A DNA stretch of 64,000 nt from Prolixibacteraceae bacterium JC049 (GTDB lineage: Bacteria > Bacteroidota > Bacteroidia > Bacteroidales > Prolixibacteraceae): the NCBI GenBank assembly GCA_023369685.1, contig SACZ01000002.1:558001-622000 (forward strand), written 5' to 3'. The notes below the pieces were generated by a model. The model was not told the DNA's origin. It saw nothing but the letters and a program-made list of their open reading frames with translations, and searched no databases. Every line of letters starts with the position of its first letter. The stretch's first letter is position 1. The position numbers and the translations under genes were made by a program. This document shows, piece after piece, positions 42,760-52,344 of this stretch.

Positions 42760-43200
42760 TTAGTTTAAATTTTTTTGAGATACAAACCCATTTTTAAGTA
42801 GCATTATTGCTGCAAATAATTCTAATACGGCAATCATAGAAAAAAGGTAATTATCCGTTATCAAATGAAGAATTAAGCTGGCCAAAGCCAATGCAGTTGC
42901 TAAGTAAACAGCAGCCTTTCGCCTTTTCACCAAGAATGCAATTATCACAACTCGGATAATAATGTAAGGTAACACTAGAAAGAATATTGTCAAGCTCACT
43001 TCCCGGAAGCTTGCCAATGGAAAGTACTTTTGAATTAATAATATGAAATCAGAAAATACCATATTATTCACGATTCCACCTAATAAAACTCCAAAACCAT
43101 AAAGGAAAAGCATAAAAGTATAAAGTACACTTAAAACAATCAGTAATGAGCATTGCCAAGAAAGCTTTAGCACACCATCGTTTGGGGGATTTGGTTGCAT
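42760..43200 (-). CDS. Four-helix membrane protein, unknown
   Basis: 146 residues with four transmembrane helices (CSLLIVLSVLYTFMLFLYGF, VSLTIFFLVLPYIIIRVVII, AAVYLATALALASLILHLI, LFSMIAVLELFAAIMLL). The short N-terminus is Pro/Asn-rich (MQPNPPNDG). No family recognised. It is 37 bases upstream of the S66 peptidase in the same direction, so co-transcription is possible. Confidence 0.5.
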   Translation of the reverse strand: MQPNPPNDGVLKLSWQCSLLIVLSVLYTFMLFLYGFGVLLGGIVNNMVFSDFILLIQKYFPLASFREVSLTIFFLVLPYIIIRVVIIAFLVKRRKAAVYLATALALASLILHLITDNYLFSMIAVLELFAAIMLLKNGFVSQKNLN

Positions 43201-43337
43201 GGCTAAATTATTTGAGGATTAATATTTTACAATATATCATTTTTTTATAAGAAAATAAATGATATTGTTTTATAACACTCTCGAACTTACCTACTTTACC
43301 TTTTAAGGTCGCCATAAAGCCTATAGCCCCTAAAAAC

Positions 43338-43369
43338 AGTGAGTTGTTAAAACGACTTAACAACTCACT
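43338..43369 (-). terminator. Terminator after the first Gfo/Idh/MocA gene
   Basis: Perfect 13-bp stem (AGTGAGTTGTTAA / TTAACAACTCACT) with loop AACGAC; on the minus strand it is followed by GTTTTTAGG. Confidence 0.8.
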
Positions 43370-43397
43370 ATTTTGCTTTCTTATATTTAATCTATTA

Positions 43398-44900
43398 TTA
43401 CAACTTTAGCTCCCAGCCTTTTCTTGCATTTCGCTTAATTAAACTCTCGGCATATTCTAATGCATTTACTGGAACATGTTTCGATACATATCGAGGGAAA
43501 CTTCCCGACGTATCTAACTTCACATATTCAGGGATCTTTATCTTTTCCTCTTTTGAAATGTTGGTGAATTTCATGTTAGGACCATCCCATTTTAGAATTC
43601 GGTTTAGCCCAGCTAATCGGGATGCAACGGTTCCCATTACAACTACTTCGTTAAATGGACCAGCGTACTCGAAATTCGATTTTAGTATTTCACGATCTTC
43701 CGGCTTGGCTTTACATGCTTTCACCCAATCTTTTTCGTGACCTCCAATACCGCCAGGAATAAGACGTTCATTAATCTCTGGTTTGTAGTCTTTGAACTTT
43801 TTAGTTGGAAGCAAGCGTGGATTCTTAGCATAGCACCCACAAACAATTTTTCCTTTTGTTCCAACAAAAAGTACTCCTCCATCTCTATCGCCCATCATCT
43901 CACCATCTTCTAATTCGGCCGGACGTTCAGGTAATAAACCACCATCATACCAGGTGATTTTCACCTCTGGCATACCTATTTTTTTGTACGCTTTTCGTTC
44001 TGGGAAATAGTAGATAATCTTTTCTGCTTCTGGTGGTGATTCGATATTCCATTTTGTACAACTAGCCTGAATTCCCGATGGATATTGCAAGCGCAACGAA
44101 CGCATAATTACATCGAAAATATGACAAGCCATATCGCCTAATGCTCCCGTACCAAAATCCCACCAGCCACGCCAGTTCCATGGATGATACGATGGATGAT
44201 AAGGACGTTCTTTAGCAGGCCCCAACCACAAATCCCAGTCAATTTCTTTCGGTATTGGTGGGGTCTCTTCTGGTCTGTTCAAACATTGTGGCCAGATAGG
44301 GCGGTTGGTCCATGCATGTACCTCTTTAACTTCTCCAATATCACCATTCCAGATACTTTCACACACCCATGCAGTAGATCCAGATGAAGCTCCCTGATTA
44401 CCCATCTGAGTAACCACGTTATACTTCTTGGCAGCCTGAGTTAAAATTCGTGATTCGTAAACCGAATGGGTAAGAGGTTTTTGGCAATAAACATGCTTAC
44501 CCAACTTCATTGCTTCTAAAGTAATTTTAGCATGCGTATGATCAGGTGTAGCTATAATTACAGCATCAATCTGATCGCCTACTTCGCTAAACATTTCGCG
44601 GTAATCCTGATAAAGGTATGGTTCTACCTTATTGGGAAACTTCTCTTTAAAGTGCTTCAAACGCCCCTTAATACGCATTTCATCGACATCGCAAAACGCT
44701 ACGATATTCTCATCGACACAGTTTAACATGTTATGATACCCCATTCCAAGGCCAACAACAGCAACATTCAATTTTCCTTCAGGGAAGTGTTTCTTTTCTT
44801 TTGTACATCCGGCTGTTAAACAGGTAGGGACAGCCGCCACAGAGGCTACTATGGCAGAGTTTTTAATAAACTCACGCCTAGCCAAATTTGGTTTAGTCAT
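43398..44900 (-). CDS. Tat-exported Gfo/Idh/MocA-family oxidoreductase
   Basis: 500 residues. The N-terminus has a twin-arginine signal (ARREFIKNSAIVASVAA) with a lipoprotein-like Cys at LTAGC. The Rossmann domain starts NVAVVGLGMGYHN; the catalytic-type EKP motif is CQKPL, and the C-terminal domain has WDLWLGPAKERPYHPSYHPWNWRGWWDFG and GALGDMACHIFD. Tat export means it folds with its NAD(P) cofactor in the cytoplasm before export. Such enzymes act on sugars, often in glycan use or cell-surface chemistry. It is a paralogue of the next gene on the minus strand, with its own terminator. Confidence 0.88.
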   Translation of the reverse strand: MTKPNLARREFIKNSAIVASVAAVPTCLTAGCTKEKKHFPEGKLNVAVVGLGMGYHNMLNCVDENIVAFCDVDEMRIKGRLKHFKEKFPNKVEPYLYQDYREMFSEVGDQIDAVIIATPDHTHAKITLEAMKLGKHVYCQKPLTHSVYESRILTQAAKKYNVVTQMGNQGASSGSTAWVCESIWNGDIGEVKEVHAWTNRPIWPQCLNRPEETPPIPKEIDWDLWLGPAKERPYHPSYHPWNWRGWWDFGTGALGDMACHIFDVIMRSLRLQYPSGIQASCTKWNIESPPEAEKIIYYFPERKAYKKIGMPEVKITWYDGGLLPERPAELEDGEMMGDRDGGVLFVGTKGKIVCGCYAKNPRLLPTKKFKDYKPEINERLIPGGIGGHEKDWVKACKAKPEDREILKSNFEYAGPFNEVVVMGTVASRLAGLNRILKWDGPNMKFTNISKEEKIKIPEYVKLDTSGSFPRYVSKHVPVNALEYAESLIKRNARKGWELKL

Positions 44901-45004
44901 GTCTTATGGTTTTAATTCAATCTAGGAGTACAATTTAGCAATAAATAACCAAATCCTGTGATATACTGTTCTTAAATCGATAAACCATGTTTTTGAAAAC
45001 AAAA

Positions 45005-45034
45005 AGGGTGAATCTTTAATTTGAGATTCACCCT
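45005..45034 (-). terminator. Terminator after the second Gfo/Idh/MocA gene
   Basis: Stem AGGGTGAATCT / AGATTCACCCT, loop TTAATTTG; on the minus strand a T run (TTTTGTTTTC) follows. Confidence 0.8.
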
Positions 45035-45060
45035 TCAGAGCTATATTTTTTTACTAATCT

Positions 45061-46374
45061 TTACAAATTAGGTAGTTTCCAAGGTGCTCGATAAGTTGGT
45101 GTGATTAATGCATTGGCTGCATCGCTTCCTGTAAACTCGAGCTTCTTCTTATCCCAATGTAGGATTTCCCCTGTTCGGTATGCAATATTCCCCATATGAG
45201 CTAAAATAGCCACATCTTTTCCTGCTTTAACAGAACAATTGGTTTCCATCTTATTGTTTCGAATACAGTGTAGGAAGTTGGCTACGTGTTTATCCAAATC
45301 ACCTTGTCCTTTTGTAAATGGAACTGCATCAGCCAATGGTTCTCCTTTATGCGATTTTTCAGGAATTACTTCCCAACCCCCACGGTGAACTGTCATTGAT
45401 GCATTCTCGCCCTGATAAACGATACCAGCCGAAGAACCAAACTTCTGTTGCCCCAAAGAGATGGCATGTTCCCATTCAACCATAAAATCATCGAACTGAT
45501 ACAATACATTCATCATATCCGGAGTTTGACGAGCATCATTTGGGAAACTATATTTTCCTCCCATTGCCATCACCTTATTCGGTGTAGTAACATCCATTCC
45601 GAACAGTGCAAAGTCGAGCATGTGCACTCCCCAGTCACACATTAATCCACCGGCATAATCCCAGTAGTAACGGTGATTGTAATGATAACGCTGTTTGTTA
45701 AAAGGACGCTTACGAGCAGGCCCTAACCACATGTCGTAATCTACTCCTTCTGGTGTTGGAGAATCTGGTACAATTGGCAATTCATCTTTTCTGGTATACG
45801 ACCAAGCCTTGATACGTCCAATTTTCCCTAGTTTCCCTGAGTTGATGTAATCAACAGCATCTTGCCAATGCTGTCCGCTACGTTGCCATTGGTTAACAGT
45901 AAGCACTTTTTCATAGCGCTCAACGGCCTTTTCCATCAACATCGCCTCAGTAATACTGTTAGCCATTGGCTTCTCAACATATACATGTTTACCAGCCTCC
46001 ATAGCCATAATAGCAATTAAACAATGCCAATGGTCTGGAGTACCAATAATAACAGCATCAATTTCTTTATCTTCTAATAGTTTTCTGAAATCGGTGTAAG
46101 TATCAGGCTTTTTACCTGTTTCTTTCTGAACCCAAGCTGCACGCTGGTTAATTATAGATTGGTCGACATCACAAAGCGCCTTACAGTAAGTGTTTTTTTG
46201 TCTTAAAAACGCACGCATATTGGCATATCCCATACTTCTTATACCAATAGCACCGAAAACAATTGTTTCGTTTGGGTTTGAGCAACTAAGTTGTCCTGGA
46301 ACCAGCGACACCAAGCCAACACCAGCTGCCGCGGTTATTGATTTTTTACAAAAATCTCTTCGCGATTTATCCAT
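45061..46374 (-). CDS. Tat-exported Gfo/Idh/MocA-family oxidoreductase (paralogue)
   Basis: 437 residues with a Tat signal (SRRDFCKKSITAAAGVG) and a possible lipid Cys at QLSC. NAD-binding starts IVFGAIGIRSMGYANM; the EKP motif is VEKPMANSITEA; the central region has YDMWLGPARKRPFNKQRYHYNHRYYWDYAGG and MCDWGVHMLDFAL. It is similar to the gene at 43398 in domain order and length of the first half. The two are transcribed separately, each with its own hairpin, though they share direction. Substrate unknown. Confidence 0.87.
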   Translation of the reverse strand: MDKSRRDFCKKSITAAAGVGLVSLVPGQLSCSNPNETIVFGAIGIRSMGYANMRAFLRQKNTYCKALCDVDQSIINQRAAWVQKETGKKPDTYTDFRKLLEDKEIDAVIIGTPDHWHCLIAIMAMEAGKHVYVEKPMANSITEAMLMEKAVERYEKVLTVNQWQRSGQHWQDAVDYINSGKLGKIGRIKAWSYTRKDELPIVPDSPTPEGVDYDMWLGPARKRPFNKQRYHYNHRYYWDYAGGLMCDWGVHMLDFALFGMDVTTPNKVMAMGGKYSFPNDARQTPDMMNVLYQFDDFMVEWEHAISLGQQKFGSSAGIVYQGENASMTVHRGGWEVIPEKSHKGEPLADAVPFTKGQGDLDKHVANFLHCIRNNKMETNCSVKAGKDVAILAHMGNIAYRTGEILHWDKKKLEFTGSDAANALITPTYRAPWKLPNL

Positions 46375-46486
46375 AATTTTTGGGTTTTTCTACTTCATTT
46401 CACACTTGTTCGTTAACGAACACGGTAAAATTATACATTTTAAAGAAACACTCCTAACTAAAAGAACTTAAATATCAAGTAAATAA

Positions 46487-46531
46487 AAAACTTTGACTAT
46501 AAACACTTATTGTGTATACGGTCAAAGTTTT
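46487..46531 (-). terminator. Terminator after ispG
   Basis: A long stem AAAACTTTGAC / GTCAAAGTTTT with a second inner stem (TATAAACAC / GTGTATA, near 46498-46518). On the minus strand a run of T follows. Confidence 0.85.
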
Positions 46532-46559
46532 CTGAATTTATTCTAAAATATCAATAATA

Positions 46560-48419
46560 TCAATCCGGATCTTTCCAGTCGCCATATTCTCGAATCAAAT
46601 TTTCCATCTCCATAACGGCTTCTTCAAACTGAATATGTCTCTTTTTCAATTTTTGTCCTTTATATAAGTTCACCTTTCCTGGCCCAGCTCCCACAAAACC
46701 ATAATCGGCATCACTCATTTCTCCTGGTCCATTTACCACACAGCCCATCACTCCAATTTTCAAATGATCGAGATGATTAAAGTGCTCTTTAACCAAAGCT
46801 GTTGTACTGTGTAAATCGAAAAGAGTACGTCCACATCCTGGACAAGAGATGAACTCCGTCTTACTTACTCGCATGCGACTGGCCTGAAGAATTGAGAAGC
46901 TCAAGTCTTTCAATTCTGAGAATGAAAGGTCACCTTCGTTTCCAATACAGATTCCGTCGCCATATCCATCTAATAATAATGCTCCCATATCAGTTGAAGC
47001 ATTAATAATTAGATCTTCTAATGTGCGCGCTTTGTATTTTCGATATAAAATAACTGGCACTTTACAGATATGAGCATCTAGGAAATATAAGAATGCTCGC
47101 ATCTCTGCCATTGCATTATCATGATCACTCTCAAGAATAAGAATTGTCTTTCGAGTTTGCTTAAGCTTAGTTATAATTTCTGGATATTCGGCATGGAAAG
47201 CATCGAACTCTTTCTTCTTAACACGAATAAACTTCATCTGATTGAAGTGAGTACTTTCGTACAAATATTCTTCAAGAGTTTGAATTGGATAGCTCGTTCC
47301 ATCGGCCGTAAAGACCTCTTTCCCGTCGTAAAAATAATCTGGCTGAAGGTTTCCCCAGATAGGTAACACCTCTTGCAATTTCATATCACCCAAGTGAGCC
47401 ATTACAACAGGTAAGCGTTTCCCTCCAACATTCATTACAGGTCGAGTACTACGGCGCTCATATTCGAATGGATTTGTTTGAGCAATAGTTGGAGCTTCAA
47501 TCTCTTCGTGCCCCGTTCTGTATTTAAATGCGTCAACCAATTTGCGAGCAAATGGAATTTCGTTTACCGGATTTTCGGTCAATGAAACACGAATTGTATC
47601 TCCAATTCCATCAGCCAACAAAGCTCCAATTCCAACAGCCGACTTAATACGTCCATCTTCTCCTTCACCAGCTTCTGTCACTCCAATATGCAATGGATAC
47701 TTCATATCCTCCAGTCGCATTTTGTAGTTCATCATTCGCACAGTGTAAGTCATAATTCGAGTGTTACTCGATTTAATAGAAATCACCACATCTTCGAACG
47801 ATTCTTTTTGGCAAATTCGCAGGAATTCCATTACCGATTCAACGATTCCCGCAGGAGTATCACCATAGCGACTCATAATGCGATCGGACAAAGAACCCTG
47901 ATTGGCACCAATGCGCAAAGCTGTATTGTGCTTTTTACATAGCTTTAAGAATGGAATAAATCGTTCTTCAATCTTCTCCAATTCTTTTCGATATTCTTCA
48001 TCGGTATATAATTCCTCGGTAAACTGAGCTCGTCTATCGTAGAAATTTCCTGGATTTATTCGAATTTTCTCAACGTACTTTGCAGCTATTTCAGCCACCT
48101 TCGGATTAAAATGTACATCGGCAACAAGAGGAATCTGACAATCTAACTTCAGTAATTCTTCTTTAATGTTTTTCAAATTCTCGGCTTCTCGAATACCTTG
48201 AACTGTTACTCTAACATATTCGGCACCAGCCCTGACCAAATCTAAAATCTGTTTTAATGTGGCTTCCGTATCCTTAGTATCGGTATCAGTCATTGACTGA
48301 ATACGAATTGGATGCTTTCCCCCCATTGGCGTATTGCCAATTTTCACCTCAGAAGTCGATTGTCGATTGTAGTTAATCAGGTTATTGATGTAGTTGAAAT
48401 TTTGGTCTTTCATATCCAA
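46560..48419 (-). CDS. ispG: 4-hydroxy-3-methylbut-2-enyl-diphosphate synthase, long form
   Basis: 619 residues, against about 370 in E. coli. The N-terminal TIM barrel (NTPMGGKHPIRIQSMTDTDT, RIGANQGSLSDR, IGVTEAGEGEDGRIKSAVGIG) and the C-terminal [4Fe-4S] part (SCPGCGRTLFDLHS, GVMGCVVNGPGEMSDADYG, with CxxC, Cys and Glu ligands) are both present. An insert of some 200 residues between them is the extra domain known in plants, Chlamydiae and Bacteroidota. The enzyme forms HMBPP in the MEP isoprenoid pathway. Monocistronic, with a strong hairpin downstream. Confidence 0.95.
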   Translation of the reverse strand: MDMKDQNFNYINNLINYNRQSTSEVKIGNTPMGGKHPIRIQSMTDTDTKDTEATLKQILDLVRAGAEYVRVTVQGIREAENLKNIKEELLKLDCQIPLVADVHFNPKVAEIAAKYVEKIRINPGNFYDRRAQFTEELYTDEEYRKELEKIEERFIPFLKLCKKHNTALRIGANQGSLSDRIMSRYGDTPAGIVESVMEFLRICQKESFEDVVISIKSSNTRIMTYTVRMMNYKMRLEDMKYPLHIGVTEAGEGEDGRIKSAVGIGALLADGIGDTIRVSLTENPVNEIPFARKLVDAFKYRTGHEEIEAPTIAQTNPFEYERRSTRPVMNVGGKRLPVVMAHLGDMKLQEVLPIWGNLQPDYFYDGKEVFTADGTSYPIQTLEEYLYESTHFNQMKFIRVKKKEFDAFHAEYPEIITKLKQTRKTILILESDHDNAMAEMRAFLYFLDAHICKVPVILYRKYKARTLEDLIINASTDMGALLLDGYGDGICIGNEGDLSFSELKDLSFSILQASRMRVSKTEFISCPGCGRTLFDLHSTTALVKEHFNHLDHLKIGVMGCVVNGPGEMSDADYGFVGAGPGKVNLYKGQKLKKRHIQFEEAVMEMENLIREYGDWKDPD

Positions 48420-48759
48420 AGAATTTGAGTAGGCAAAATTAACAAATTGTTACGAACTAAAAAATTGACACCTCAACATTGCAAAAAGAAGTTCCCAACA
48501 TCTAACACTCTGATATCGTTAACTTAACAGTCAATTTACTATACAAACAATTTCTTTTTCATAACACAATCTATAACAGCTCAATAGGCCTCATTACAAA
48601 CTTCATTTTTCAGCATGAGTAATAATTTGAAAACAATCTGCTACAACCAGAATTTTACAATTAATTATTACAGTTTTAACCTAAACCATTTTTACTATCG
48701 TTTTAGCAATAGATTTTCTGTTATCTTCGTTATTGTCTTTGATTTTATTATCCAGAATT
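48420..48759. other. Intergenic region (340 bp) between divergent ispG and gldA
   Basis: AT-rich. On the minus strand TAATTTTG (48434-48441) may be the ispG -7 element with a very short leader. On the plus side, near 48700-48750, there is only a degenerate -7 element (TATCTTCG). No gene is credible; the minus-strand frame at 48681-48905 overlaps gldA and is a shadow. Confidence 0.5.
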
Positions 48760-49659
48760 ATGTCGATAAAAGCAGTTAATGTAAGCAAAATATACGGAGA
48801 ACAAGAAGCACTAAAGTCGGTCAATTTTGAAATTGAATCGGGGCAAATTGTTGGCTTCTTGGGCCCCAACGGAGCTGGAAAATCAACCATGATGAAAATT
48901 ATCACGGGTTATCTTCCTGCCTCAAATGGTTCTGTTTACATCAACGATCAGCTAATCAACGGTAATCAATTAGCCATAAGAAAACAAATTGGTTATTTAC
49001 CAGAACACAACCCGCTTTACCTCGACATGTATGTAAAGGAGTACCTGCTCTTCATTGCTAATATATACAAGATCAACCAAGCTAAAAATCGAGTTCAAGA
49101 GATGGTTGAATTGGTTGGACTCACCAAAGAGCAACACAAAAAAATTGGTACACTTTCCAAAGGATATCGCCAAAGAGTAGGTTTAGCGCAAGCACTTATT
49201 CACGATCCAGAAGTTTTAATTCTGGATGAACCAACTACCGGACTTGATCCCAATCAACTGGAAGAAATTCGAGACTTGATTAAAAGTATTAGTCAGGATA
49301 AAACAGTGATGCTATCCACTCATATTATGCAGGAAGTGGAAGCACTTTGCAATCGGGTAATAATAATTAACAATGGCCAAATTGTTACCGATGGCGACGT
49401 GAATACCATCAAACATGCACAATCTAACAAATGGATTGTCTCGGTTGAATTTGCAAAAGAAGTTGCTTCCGATTGGCATACTGATATTGACACAATATTA
49501 AAGGCTGAAAGCATTACCAATACACGCTTCGTTGTTAGTGGACAACAAGACATGCGAAGCGATATTTTTAAGTGGTGTATTACCAACAATATCACATTGC
49601 TTGAGATGACTCGTTCAGTTTCTAACCTAGAGACTGCATTCAGAAACCTAACCCAGTAG
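48760..49659 (+). CDS. gldA: Gliding motility ABC transporter ATPase GldA
   Basis: 299 residues from the ATG at 48760 (an earlier in-frame ATG at 48733 adds nine residues). Walker A FLGPNGAGKSTMMK, signature LSKGYRQRVGLAQAL, Walker B VLILDEPTTGLDP and the switch His in STHIMQE are all intact. The C-terminal 80 residues (IDTILKAESITNTRFVVSG...SVSNLETAFRNLTQ) fit GldA-type subunits. GldA powers the GldFG permease needed for gliding and type IX-related motility in Flavobacterium. gldF and gldG are not next to it, as in other genomes with a separate gldA. Confidence 0.85.
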   Translation: MSIKAVNVSKIYGEQEALKSVNFEIESGQIVGFLGPNGAGKSTMMKIITGYLPASNGSVYINDQLINGNQLAIRKQIGYLPEHNPLYLDMYVKEYLLFIANIYKINQAKNRVQEMVELVGLTKEQHKKIGTLSKGYRQRVGLAQALIHDPEVLILDEPTTGLDPNQLEEIRDLIKSISQDKTVMLSTHIMQEVEALCNRVIIINNGQIVTDGDVNTIKHAQSNKWIVSVEFAKEVASDWHTDIDTILKAESITNTRFVVSGQQDMRSDIFKWCITNNITLLEMTRSVSNLETAFRNLTQ

Positions 49660-49813
49660 TTTATTTTGACTTACATCAAGAAGTGGTAAACCCAAACCCA
49701 TTATTTTTGTTGACACATTTACACTGAATTCTAAAGGTAATTTAGACAGTGTTCTGTATTGAGTGTTAAATCCATAAATAAATACCAAAAGGTGTTTTTT
49801 TAGAAAAAAAGAA

Positions 49814-49821
49814 TACCTTTG
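49814..49821 (+). promoter_or_regulatory. Candidate promoter for metK
   Basis: TACCTTTG, a full TAnnTTTG match. The predicted start, about 49828, is just where the riboswitch begins, which supports both calls. Confidence 0.5.
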
Positions 49822-49828
49822 CAGCGAT

Positions 49829-49885
49829 TTTATGTGGATAGATTTGTGATTGATTGCAACCACGGAAAAAAATGCTAAAACATTT
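49829..49885 (+). promoter_or_regulatory. SAM-II-type riboswitch upstream of metK
   Basis: P1 stem GTGG (49834-49837) pairs with CCAC (49860-49863) around a loop with GATTTGT and ATTGCAA, followed by an A-rich tail and ATGCTAAAACA. The order (GTGG, GATTTG, TTGCAA, CCAC, GCTAAAA) matches the known SAM-II (metA motif) aptamer, where the GCTAAA segment forms the pseudoknot around S-adenosylmethionine. metK makes that ligand, so feedback is expected. A 7-bp stem (AAAACAT / ATGTTTT, 49877-49896) followed by a T-rich tail uses the same bases, so the switch might work through transcription. Confidence 0.78.
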
Positions 49886-49986
49886 CTTTATGTTTTTCCT
49901 TTCCTTATTAATTATCAATCAGATACTACACACAATCGTTTAATGTTTAATGCAATGTCTGTTTAGGACATTAAAAAAGTTGTGTT

Positions 49987-51240
49987 ATGAGTTATTTATT
50001 TACTTCTGAATCTGTTTCTGAAGGGCACCCAGATAAGGTAGCCGATCAGATCTCAGATGCACTTTTAGATCGTTTCATCGCATACGATCCAGAATCGAAA
50101 GTTGCTTGCGAAACGTTGGTAACAACCGGGCAGGTAGTTTTAGCTGGTGAGGTGCGTACGAAAACATATATCGATGTGCAGGAAATTGCACGTCAGGTGA
50201 TCAACCGTATTGGTTACACCAAAAGTGAATACCGTTTCGATGGTGAATCGTGTGGTGTTTTCTCTGCAATTCACGAACAGTCGGCAGATATCAACCGTGG
50301 TGTTGAGCGCGAAGAACTAATGAATCAGGGAGCTGGTGACCAGGGAATGATGTTTGGTTATGCTTCGACTGAGACTGACAACTACATGCCATTATCTTTG
50401 GAGCTATCGCACCTTATTCTTTGGGAAATGGCTGCCATTCGTCGAGAAGAAAAAGAGATGACTTACTTGCGTCCAGATTCTAAGTCGCAGGTTACAATTG
50501 AGTACAACGAAAAGCATGAGCCTGTTCGTGTTCATACAATTGTTGTTTCTACTCAGCACGATGAGTTTGATGCCGACGAACCAATGTTGGCAAAAATCAA
50601 AGAAGATGTTCAAAACATCCTTCTTCCTCGTGTAATTGCTCAATTACCAGAGCGTGTTCAGCAGTTATTCGACGAAAATTACATTCTTCATGTTAACCCA
50701 ACAGGTAAGTTTGTGATTGGTGGTCCTCATGGTGACACTGGTCTTACAGGTCGTAAGATTATTGTTGACACTTACGGAGGAAAAGGAGCGCACGGTGGTG
50801 GTGCTTTCTCAGGAAAAGATCCTTCGAAAGTAGACCGTTCGGCTGCTTATGCTGCTCGTCATATTGCTAAGAACCTGGTTGCTGCTGGTGTTGCCGACGA
50901 AATGTTGGTACAGCTTTCATATGCAATTGGAGTTGCAGAGCCGGTAAGTATTTTTGTTGATACTTATGGAAAATCGAAAGTTGAGCTTACGGACAGTGAA
51001 ATTGCAGAAAAGATCAAGCAGATTTTCGATCTTCGCCCAAGAGCAATTGAAGAGCGCTTGAAGCTTCGTAATCCTATTTACGAAGAGACTGCTGCTTACG
51101 GACACATGGGACGTACTCCACGCAAAGTAACGAAGAAGTTCCAATCTCCTTATGGAGGTCAATTCGAAGCAGAGGTTGAACTTTTCACTTGGGAGAAGCT
51201 AGACTTTGTTAGCCAGGTAAAAGAAGTTTTCGGATTATAA
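49987..51240 (+). CDS. metK: S-adenosylmethionine synthetase
   Basis: 417 residues, about 30 longer than E. coli MetK. The ATP site [18 protein letters not shown], the [12 protein letters not shown] loop, [23 protein letters not shown] and [20 protein letters not shown] are all present. It makes SAM from methionine and ATP. It follows a leader of about 160 bases that contains a SAM-II-type riboswitch, and ends in a hairpin at 51265. High confidence. Confidence 0.96.
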   Translation: MSYLFTSESVSEGHPDKVADQISDALLDRFIAYDPESKVACETLVTTGQVVLAGEVRTKTYIDVQEIARQVINRIGYTKSEYRFDGESCGVFSAIHEQSADINRGVEREELMNQGAGDQGMMFGYASTETDNYMPLSLELSHLILWEMAAIRREEKEMTYLRPDSKSQVTIEYNEKHEPVRVHTIVVSTQHDEFDADEPMLAKIKEDVQNILLPRVIAQLPERVQQLFDENYILHVNPTGKFVIGGPHGDTGLTGRKIIVDTYGGKGAHGGGAFSGKDPSKVDRSAAYAARHIAKNLVAAGVADEMLVQLSYAIGVAEPVSIFVDTYGKSKVELTDSEIAEKIKQIFDLRPRAIEERLKLRNPIYEETAAYGHMGRTPRKVTKKFQSPYGGQFEAEVELFTWEKLDFVSQVKEVFGL

Positions 51241-51264
51241 GAAAACAGCTTTTCAGATAAGATT

Positions 51265-51305
51265 AAAATGGCAGGGTAGAGGCATTGCTTCCACTTTGCC
51301 ATTTT
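51265..51305. terminator. Bidirectional terminator between metK and the SDR gene
   Basis: Outer stem AAAATGGCA / TGCCATTTT with T runs beyond on the plus strand; A-rich start gives the same on the minus strand. It serves the convergent genes. Confidence 0.75.
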
Positions 51306-51309
51306 TTAT

Positions 51310-52344
51310 TTACACCGAAGATTGTTGTTTAAATATGGAGGCTATCTGCCTTACGGATTCCTCTACTGTTCGGTATTGAAAAGCAACTACTTCTGTAATT
51401 TTCTTTCCACAATATTGATTAAACTGATCGGCTCCAGAAACCGTTTCGCGGGTAATAGCCGCTTTCTTTCGGGTTATTAGCTCCACCAACTTAGCTGCTC
51501 GCCACGCCAAACTCAACATTATAGAATTGGCATATATGGAAGGCTTCTGCACATTTAACTCTTCGGCTATGTAATTGAAAACATCCTGATGACGTACATT
51601 TTCGGCACTCACAATGTAACGTTGGTTCTTTGTCTTCTCCCAGTTTGCTTCATCAAGAGTTAACAAGATCACATTTGACACATCACGTGCATCCACATAA
51701 CCGGTTCCTCCTTTGGTAAAGAACTTTAGTCCATCGTTAACAATTGAAAAGTATTGCGGACTTCCCATTTTCCAGTTACCAACCCCCAATATTACCGATG
51801 GATTTACAATCACTGCATCCAAACCTTCTTCAATTCCTCGCCAAACTTCCATTTCAGAAAAGAATTTACTTTCGCTATAACTCGAGTGTTTTTTATCGGG
51901 AATCCATTGATGTTTTTCGGTGATTGATTCACCATTTTCGGCTCTTCCTACAGCAGCAATACTACTTACATGACAAAACTTACGCACATTAAACTCCAAC
52001 GCAAGATTCACCATATTGGCTGTTCCTTCAATATTATTGAATAACATTGTTTCACGGTCATCGGAATGAAACGAAACCATTGCAGCAGTATGAATAACGG
52101 TATCAACACCTGCAAAATATGGCTTAAGGGAAAGTAAATTGGTAACATCGCCATCTACCCATTCAATCTGACGAAATAGTTCTTCTGCGTTTGCAGAATA
52201 GGCTTCAAATACCTGTTTTACCTGACTCAGATTACTTGAGCTTCGTTTTAATGCTCTTACCTTTTTCCCCTGTTTCACTAAATCGAGAAGCACGTGTGCT
52301 CCCAACATTCCCGTTCCCCCTGTAAGTAGTATCATCTTCTCCAT
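51310..52344 (-). CDS. Extended SDR (NAD-dependent epimerase/dehydratase-like)
   Basis: 344 residues. The Rossmann motif MILLTGGTGMLGAHVLLDL (GxxGxxG) opens the protein; VIHTAAMVSFH, SSIAAVGR and the catalytic YSESKFFSE (YxxxK) follow. It resembles dihydroflavonol-reductase-like members that act on sterol or polyketide-type substrates, but the substrate is unknown. Its start overlaps nothing: the preceding gene stops exactly one base earlier (0-base gap), so the two are translated as one unit. Confidence 0.85.
   Translation of the reverse strand: MEKMILLTGGTGMLGAHVLLDLVKQGKKVRALKRSSSNLSQVKQVFEAYSANAEELFRQIEWVDGDVTNLLSLKPYFAGVDTVIHTAAMVSFHSDDRETMLFNNIEGTANMVNLALEFNVRKFCHVSSIAAVGRAENGESITEKHQWIPDKKHSSYSESKFFSEMEVWRGIEEGLDAVIVNPSVILGVGNWKMGSPQYFSIVNDGLKFFTKGGTGYVDARDVSNVILLTLDEANWEKTKNQRYIVSAENVRHQDVFNYIAEELNVQKPSIYANSIMLSLAWRAAKLVELITRKKAAITRETVSGADQFNQYCGKKITEVVAFQYRTVEESVRQIASIFKQQSSV

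Larger units (their letters stand above)
49660..49986. other. Leader region of metK (327 bp)
   Basis: Contains the promoter candidate (49814-49821), a SAM-II-type riboswitch (49829-49885) and a short terminator-like hairpin (49877-49900). The first 150 bases after gldA hold no gene. The minus-strand frame at 49648-49863 is rejected. Confidence 0.6.

Noticed and set aside
48681-48905. Minus-strand open frame opposite the gldA start
   Set aside because: It covers the gldA Walker A region in antisense and has no support of its own.
49648-49863. Minus-strand frame across the metK leader
   Set aside because: It runs antisense through the promoter and riboswitch and encodes no recognisable feature.
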